In this document: positions 12,133 to 16,269 of the stretch, one piece after another
Layout: the number at the start of each line of letters is the position of its first letter
How positions within the stretch are numbered: the first letter of the stretch is position 1
From: SBAX01 sp964421865
GTDB lineage: Bacteria; Planctomycetota; Phycisphaerae; UBA1845
NCBI GenBank assembly: GCA_964421865.1
Contig: CAYQZH010000062.1
Coordinates: forward strand, 1-16,269
Direction: 5' to 3'
DNA: 16,269 bases
Notes under the pieces: model-generated
What the model was told of the DNA's origin: nothing
What the model saw: only the letters and a program-made list of their open reading frames with translations
Databases searched by the model: none
Made by a program: the position numbers and the translations under genes

Positions 12133-13563
12133 TCACCGCGCATCGGTCTTCCCGGAACGCGGGTCGCTCCACATCTGCGACCAGAAGGTGTCCCAACGCC
12201 GCTCCTCTCGATACAGCACGCGCAGCTTGCCTAAGCGGCGAGCTCCACGGATCGACCCACTCATGCCCTGGCGCTTCATTCTCCGGTTGATCTGCGTCTC
12301 GATCCCTTCGCGGCTCAGGGCTTGGGTCTTCTCCATTCCTTCGAGGCTCAGGACAAGCACCCCGCTGCCCATCCTTCGAGGCGCAGGACAAGTCTTGCCG
12401 ACCGTCGTGCGTCGCTCCCCTTCCTCATGCGTGAACAACACCGACGCATGGCGATCGAGATACCCGCGAACCTCTTCACCGACCTCACGTCGCCGGCCGG
12501 CGCCGCGCAGGGCGAGCAAGGATCGAACCCGCGAGAGGTCTTTTCGACACAACGCCGACAACGCGGTGCGGTAGCCCGGCGTGGCCAACCCGAAGGCACG
12601 GCCCCATGGCTGGTGCACATGGAAACGGTCCAACGGCATCAGCGCTCCCGGGAAGTGTCGCTGGGCCAGGCGGAACAAACCGTCTTCGCCGTCGCACAGA
12701 TACAGCACATTCGCCGATCGACGTAGATCGAAACGCCGCGACACCCGCCAGGCCCACTGTCGTCCGAATCCGCAAAGATCCCCGATATCCACGGTGATTT
12801 GCGGATCCACCGCGTGGCGCCGGCTTGGCCCGGTGGGCTCCAGGCGGCTGTAGTCCGCGCCCACGTACATCAACCAGTGATCCGGCTCTCGCGGCGCCAA
12901 GGGCAAGGTCGGCGGGCTCGTGGCCGGGGACGTTTCGCTACGCCTCCGTCGCCGACCGGCCTTCTGGCGTCGCAGCCACACCCCGTCGGCCTCCAGGTAC
13001 ACCCGTCGAACCGCACGTGGGGGAGGATCTTGCGGACGGATTTCTCCGACTCCGTCACGCTCCTCACGGACCAGCCGCTGCCCGGCCCCTTGAACCATCC
13101 GCCAGAAGTTCATCACGCTGCAGCGCGCCCCCGTCATCCGCTGCCACCCATGCCGCGCCGCCCGATACGACATCGAGGTCGCCAGTTCGCAGGCCGTCCG
13201 CACCGCTGCCACCGATCGGCGAACGTACGGCCGCCAGTGCAGCAGACGATCCCCGAGGTTGTACGTGGCCCCGGTCGTTCGGTCCCGCACCCGCGTCCGG
13301 CGGATGGGGACCGTTCCCCAACTCACCTGCACCCGGCGGGTCAGTGGCCCGCGGTGGATCCAGCGATCCGGCTGGGCCTCCATCCCCCGCCGCTCGATGG
13401 CCCGCACCATCCATCCCAGCAGCTCGCTGGACGCAGCGGCTGCGGCCTCTCCGATCGCTTGAACCAGGCCCTTGAAATCCAGCCCCCGAAGGTCTACCGT
13501 GACCCTCCACGGCAGCGAGACCGTCAGTTCGGTCTCCAACCCTTCGAGGCTCAGGGCAGGCAT
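12133..13563 (-). CDS. Transposase, UPF0236/ISLre2-like, with in-frame repeat insertions
   Basis: A 476-residue DNA-binding transposase. Family landmarks are RRVYLEADGVWLRRQ (186-200, D193), YLCDGEDGLFRLA followed by FPGALMPLDRFHVHQ (288-318, D291 and D312) and IETQINRRMKRQGM (421-434, E422), with SIRGARRLGKLRVLYRE near the end. These fit UPF0236/ISLre2 transposases. Between GSGV and IETQ, which are adjacent in relatives as I recall them, lie 18 extra residues (LVLSLEGMEKTQALSREG) made by two tandem repeat copies 33 bp apart. A third copy underlies CPAPRRMG just before, and a fourth forms the protein's very start (PALSLEGLE). The ATG at 13563 has GGAAGG upstream and lies in a hairpin stem. 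The insertion beside E422 may impair activity. Confidence 0.75.
   Translation of the reverse strand: MPALSLEGLETELTVSLPWRVTVDLRGLDFKGLVQAIGEAAAAASSELLGWMVRAIERRGMEAQPDRWIHRGPLTRRVQVSWGTVPIRRTRVRDRTTGATYNLGDRLLHWRPYVRRSVAAVRTACELATSMSYRAARHGWQRMTGARCSVMNFWRMVQGAGQRLVREERDGVGEIRPQDPPPRAVRRVYLEADGVWLRRQKAGRRRRRSETSPATSPPTLPLAPREPDHWLMYVGADYSRLEPTGPSRRHAVDPQITVDIGDLCGFGRQWAWRVSRRFDLRRSANVLYLCDGEDGLFRLAQRHFPGALMPLDRFHVHQPWGRAFGLATPGYRTALSALCRKDLSRVRSLLALRGAGRRREVGEEVRGYLDRHASVLFTHEEGERRTTVGKTCPAPRRMGSGVLVLSLEGMEKTQALSREGIETQINRRMKRQGMSGSIRGARRLGKLRVLYREERRWDTFWSQMWSDPRSGKTDAR
12305..12389 (-). repeat. Three spaced copies of the 17-base repeat in the transposase
   Basis: On the + strand: CCTTCGCGGCTCAGGGC (12305-12321), CCTTCGAGGCTCAGGAC (12338-12354) and CCTTCGAGGCGCAGGAC (12373-12389). 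Spacings are 33 and 35 bp, so the third copy is read in a different frame from the first two. All keep the transposase frame open. Confidence 0.75.
13541..13557 (-). repeat. 17-base repeat at the transposase start
   Basis: CCTTCGAGGCTCAGGGC on the + strand. On the minus strand it supplies codons 3-8 of the transposase (ALSLEG). It lies 3 bases inside the start codon. Confidence 0.7.
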
Positions 13564-13609
13564 AGGCTCACCTTCCTTTCCTGTAGAAGCGCAGGATCGT
13601 GAGCCTATG
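13561..13609 (-). promoter_or_regulatory. Hairpin that pairs the transposase start codon
   Basis: CATAGGCTCAC (13561-13571) and GTGAGCCTATG (13599-13609) are perfect 11-bp inverted repeats around a 27-base loop. In the transposase mRNA the start codon is the last three bases of the 3' arm, and the purine-rich ribosome site (AGGAAAGGAAG) is in the loop. Any transcript entering from upstream would fold so that the start is paired. Confidence 0.55.
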
Positions 13610-13672
13610 GTTTTTCAGAACTTACCCCAACAATCGTTAGGCTACGGAAGCATCCTGGCGGTGCGCTGCCCG

Positions 13673-13701
13673 TTGACTTCCCGGGGGCCACCGGGTATGA
13701 T
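13673..13701 (+). promoter_or_regulatory. Sigma70-type promoter for the IPTL-CTERM protein gene
   Basis: TTGACT (13673-13678; 5 of 6), a 17-bp spacer, then TATGAT (13696-13701; 5 of 6). It is the best-matching promoter in the window. Transcription would begin near 13709, leaving about 107 bases before the ATG. It lies 43 bp outside the right candidate end of the insertion sequence, so it belongs to the downstream gene. Confidence 0.65.
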
Positions 13702-13815
13702 GTTGTCTTCACGCGGCGGATTGCGAGCCACGGTCGTGCGTACTCGCCCCCCGCTGCGCGGACAGTTTGGGATCACGCCCTTGTGCACGGGGCCACGCCG
13801 TAAGGAGATTCGCCG

Positions 13816-15762
13816 ATGCCCGAACCATTGCGCCCATGCGTCAGGAGAGTCATCCGCTCGATTGTGCTGATGTGCCTCGGAGGGCTCCTTCCCACGGCGG
13901 CCGTGGGAGACACCATCGTGTGGACGGACTACAACGCGCGGCGGATTCAGGGGAAGGTCGACGGCGGCGAAGTCCAAACCATCATCCAGTTTCCGTCACC
14001 TCAGCGGGCTTACCAGATCCACTACGACCCGGTCACCGCCAAACTCTACTATCTTTTTTTTGATGGAACACAGGAGTCTTTTCAGCGCGCCAACCTGGAC
14101 GGATCCGATCCTGAGAACATCCCCACTCCAAGCGTGGGTCGCTTTACGCTGAACGTCGATTCGCGGAAGCTGTACTGGAGTGATTCCCCTTTTTGGAATG
14201 TTCTCCATCGCTCGGAATTGAACGGCACTGGGGTTGAGTCGCACACCTACCCGAGTGGTTCCCTTCTCACCCTCGAAGCCTTCGGAGACGACCTGTTCTT
14301 CGGCGCCGGCGGGGCTATGCTCAAAGGGATATGGCGGGCCGACGCCGACGGTTCCAACGAGCAGTTCCTTCACTTTAGCGGGCAGCCGTTGGACCCGGCG
14401 CACGATCCGGTGGAGAACAAGCTCTATTGGTCAGCCTACTTTCATGGGATGCTTCGGATGAATCTTGATGGGACCGGCTTTGAGCAGTTGTTTTTCCTCG
14501 GATCGGACGGGGTACAAGTCGTCGTGGACTCCCGGGCGCGGAAGCTGTACTGGGCCGATCCTGCCGCGAAAGTCATCCGACGATCGAACCTCGACGGATC
14601 GAACGTGGAGGACTTCGTCACCGCCAGTGACGTGGGGAACCCCAATTTCGCTATCGCCGGTCTGACCATTGTGTACAGCCTACCACCGATCCCCACGTTG
14701 TCCGGTTGGGGGCTTACGGCGATGGCGGTGCTCATTGTGGCGGCGGGTCTGGTCCTACGGAGGAGGCAATTCAATCCAAGGGAGCGACGGATGTGCAATA
14801 CCCTGGGCAGGACAAAAGTCTTTGGTCTTTTCCTTTCCGGGGTCACGGCGTTTCTCGGCAGCGGCGGGTTGTGGGCGTCTGAAGCGCTTGCGCAATGCGA
14901 TCCCACGCAATGCTGTCCCACCGGAGCAACTGGGCCCGACGCGGTTTCGGTCCTTACCGAGACGGTCGGCGCATGGGGCTGTGCCAATGGGATTCAGGCA
15001 TATTTTGTGTCGGGCGGAGTGTGCAATGTCGGCACGGCGCCGCTCCGTGGAAATACGAATCTGAGCCTGAACGAACATGCCATGATGACGCAGAACCTTT
15101 ATCGTCTCAGGAACAACCGCTTTGAACAGATCGGAATGAGTTGGGTGAAACACGATGATTGGACGTTAGGTTATAATAGTTGCGGGTCGCTGTCGTGCGT
15201 CTCCGCCTCCTCTCTTGGAGCGCTTGGCGTGGGTTGTAACGACATCTATACTGAGTGCAGAAATGGGCTTCAGGGCTATCTGGGCCCGAGGTCACAAATC
15301 AACGCCGCAACGGGGGAACGGCCAGAGGGGGCCCAGAGCTATTGCAATCCGGCGAGCGTGATGGCGTGCCGCCTTCAGGTTCAGCAGGCGGACCTTGCCC
15401 AGACATCGTCCACTTTGAAATACTTCCTCGAGCAGCAGTTTATCACCCCGGACGAAACGTCGGTGACGACGCGGAACAACAACGTGTCCTACACAGACGC
15501 CACCGTCGGCAACCCGAGCCTTTGCGATGAGCAAATCTGCGGTGCGCCCAAGCGCTGCACTGGGTGCCCCGGCGGGGTTTTATATCCGTTGACGGTTGAG
15601 CCAGCGCCCTTCTGCCAAGAACCCGCGATTCACGCTTGGAAGGACATTGATCCGAGCGTGATGGAAACGGACATTCAAGTTCCCGACGACGGGCTGTTCA
15701 TCCTTGCGGCGAAGGCGACCTCAATCGGTTCGGGTTGGTGGAGCTATGAATATGCCCTTTAG
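13816..15762 (+). CDS. Beta-propeller-like IPTL-CTERM protein fused in frame to a second secreted protein
   Basis: AAGGAGA 7 bases before the ATG makes the start firm. Residues 1-31 are a signal peptide. Residues 33-290 hold repeated blades of the low-density-lipoprotein-receptor YWTD type (KLYYLFFDG, RKLYWSDSP, NKLYWSAYF, RKLYWADPA, with NLDGS/NLDGT turns), typical of surface adhesins or cargo proteins. Residues 292-317 (IPTLSGWGL, a hydrophobic helix, then RRR) are a complete IPTLxxWG C-terminal sorting signal, which in the family is recognised by a dedicated exosortase (XrtH) at the inner membrane. It should end the protein, but no stop follows. After QFNPRERR the frame runs into a second protein at M326 (base 14791), which has its own signal peptide. 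The frame stops at TAG 15760-15762. Either a lost stop has fused two genes, or both are made from separate starts. Confidence 0.75.
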   Translation: MPEPLRPCVRRVIRSIVLMCLGGLLPTAAVGDTIVWTDYNARRIQGKVDGGEVQTIIQFPSPQRAYQIHYDPVTAKLYYLFFDGTQESFQRANLDGSDPENIPTPSVGRFTLNVDSRKLYWSDSPFWNVLHRSELNGTGVESHTYPSGSLLTLEAFGDDLFFGAGGAMLKGIWRADADGSNEQFLHFSGQPLDPAHDPVENKLYWSAYFHGMLRMNLDGTGFEQLFFLGSDGVQVVVDSRARKLYWADPAAKVIRRSNLDGSNVEDFVTASDVGNPNFAIAGLTIVYSLPPIPTLSGWGLTAMAVLIVAAGLVLRRRQFNPRERRMCNTLGRTKVFGLFLSGVTAFLGSGGLWASEALAQCDPTQCCPTGATGPDAVSVLTETVGAWGCANGIQAYFVSGGVCNVGTAPLRGNTNLSLNEHAMMTQNLYRLRNNRFEQIGMSWVKHDDWTLGYNSCGSLSCVSASSLGALGVGCNDIYTECRNGLQGYLGPRSQINAATGERPEGAQSYCNPASVMACRLQVQQADLAQTSSTLKYFLEQQFITPDETSVTTRNNNVSYTDATVGNPSLCDEQICGAPKRCTGCPGGVLYPLTVEPAPFCQEPAIHAWKDIDPSVMETDIQVPDDGLFILAAKATSIGSGWWSYEYAL

Positions 15763-16269
15763 AACATGAACTCCGATCGCTCCGCGGGGGCGTTCCGTGT
15801 GGCATTGCCGACCGATGCACAGTTTCAGATAGGCAACATCGGCTTCCACGACATCAACTACCATAGCGGTGAAATCTGGGACGGCGGGGACTGGCTTCCC
15901 GCAAACGTCGCGTGTGGATCAATAACCTGGGCGACGACGCCGTATGCGCAGAACCAAAACGCCAACGCCCTACGCTGGGGCACTTTGTACAACTTCCGCT
16001 TCGAGGCCAAGCGCGCGCCGGATTACGTTTCAACCGTTACGATCTATCTTTTTAAGACGGGTACGCCCTCGAGCGTTACAGGCGTCAGCGTAGCCCCGGC
16101 AGGAGCATCGCCCGTCGTCGGGGCTTGTTGCGTGGGCGGCATATGCAGCTTGACAACTGAGCTTTCCTGCCTGTATCAAGGCGGGATGTTTAAGGGGGGC
16201 AAAAAATGCGGTACGGACTGTAACCTCAACGGGGTGGTTGACGCCTGCGAATCCTTTGGGGCCTGCTGC
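14791..16269 (+). pseudogene. Second secreted protein, in-frame TAG, runs off the right edge
   Basis: An ATG at 14791 with GGGAG 6-7 bases upstream opens a protein with a clear signal peptide (TKVFGLFLSGVTAFLG...SEALA, cut near residue 34) and a Cys-rich mature part (QCDPTQCC, YNSCGSLSC, ICGAPKRCTGCPGG). Codon 324 is TAG, in YEYAL*NMNSDRSAGAFRVALP, where relatives as I recall them have a sense codon, often Gln. The frame then stays open for 169 codons to the window end with consistent composition. It includes GACCVGGICSL and DCNLNGVVDACE, segments frequent in secreted planctomycete proteins, the latter EF-hand or dockerin-like. It starts inside the longer fused frame. Function is unknown; extracellular. 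Whether the TAG is a mutation or read through cannot be decided here. Confidence 0.6.

Larger units (their letters stand above)
11870..13630. mobile_element. Insertion sequence, UPF0236/ISLre2-like
   Basis: Candidate ends are TTGGGGTA (11870-11877) and its inverse TACCCCAA (13623-13630). Inside, the similarity continues with a gap (TCTGA at the left; TTCTGA on the inverted right end). CAATC lies directly outside both ends (11865-11869 and 13631-13635) and would be a 5-bp target duplication. The element would be 1761 bp with one minus-strand transposase gene and about 255 bp of gene-free sequence at its left end. ISLre2 elements usually make longer duplications (about 9 bp), so the boundaries are tentative. 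Confidence 0.55.

Noticed and set aside
12799..13602. 267-codon plus-strand frame opposite the transposase
   Set aside because: Shadow of the transposase gene; Pro/Arg/His-rich with no motif.

Overview
The window is high-GC bacterial DNA that most resembles a member of the Planctomycetota. The pointers are an IPTLxxWG-type C-terminal sorting segment on a secreted protein, secreted proteins with GACC and DCNLNGVVDACE-type segments, a degenerate double zinc ribbon of the 'CGxDLRGL' kind, lipopolysaccharide-type envelope genes, and abundant short dispersed palindromic repeats. This placement rests on family knowledge and was not tested by a search.

Left part (1-3246): the N-terminus of an adenosylcobalamin-dependent (class II) ribonucleotide reductase leaves the window on the minus strand. 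It has a sigma70-like promoter overlapped by a candidate NrdR box pair. Divergent from it is an HhH-GPD DNA glycosylase of the AlkA/OGG type, which converges tail-to-tail (20 bp overlap) with a GAF plus receiver signalling protein.

Envelope cluster (3247-7292, minus strand): a family 9 (heptosyltransferase-like) glycosyltransferase, a WaaP/InaA-like lipopolysaccharide kinase, a family 4 glycosyltransferase and PlsY follow each other with overlapping ends (17 bp, then ATGA, then ATGA). They read as one translationally coupled operon for lipid A-core or related glycolipid assembly plus lysophosphatidic acid synthesis. A decayed zinc-ribbon gene lies just upstream.

Middle (7648-11622): a promoter and exported protein with two PepSY-like repeats, ending in a rho-independent terminator. 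Then come an array of six palindromes beside a truncated REP-associated tyrosine transposase (RAYT), an M20 metallopeptidase, and a second, nearly complete RAYT. The second RAYT is framed by two 18-bp palindromes that are exact reverse complements and is cut by an in-frame TGA.

Right part (11623-16269): a small membrane protein, then a UPF0236/ISLre2-like insertion sequence with candidate ends at 11870 and 13630. Next is a promoter driving a beta-propeller-like IPTL-CTERM protein, fused in frame to a second secreted protein. That second protein has an in-frame TAG and then stays open to the window edge.

The unifying theme is small-repeat activity. A 17-base unit (consensus GTCCTGAGCCTCGAAGG) occurs at least six times, several times inside genes without breaking the frame. 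Other repeats supply the N-terminus of the kinase, interrupt a RAYT and fill the intergenic spaces. I found no CRISPR array, tRNA or rRNA. No wholly new defence or biosynthetic system is evident. The least ordinary signals are the in-frame microrepeats, the RAYT/palindrome units, the hairpin that buries the transposase start codon, and the fused, amber-interrupted surface protein.
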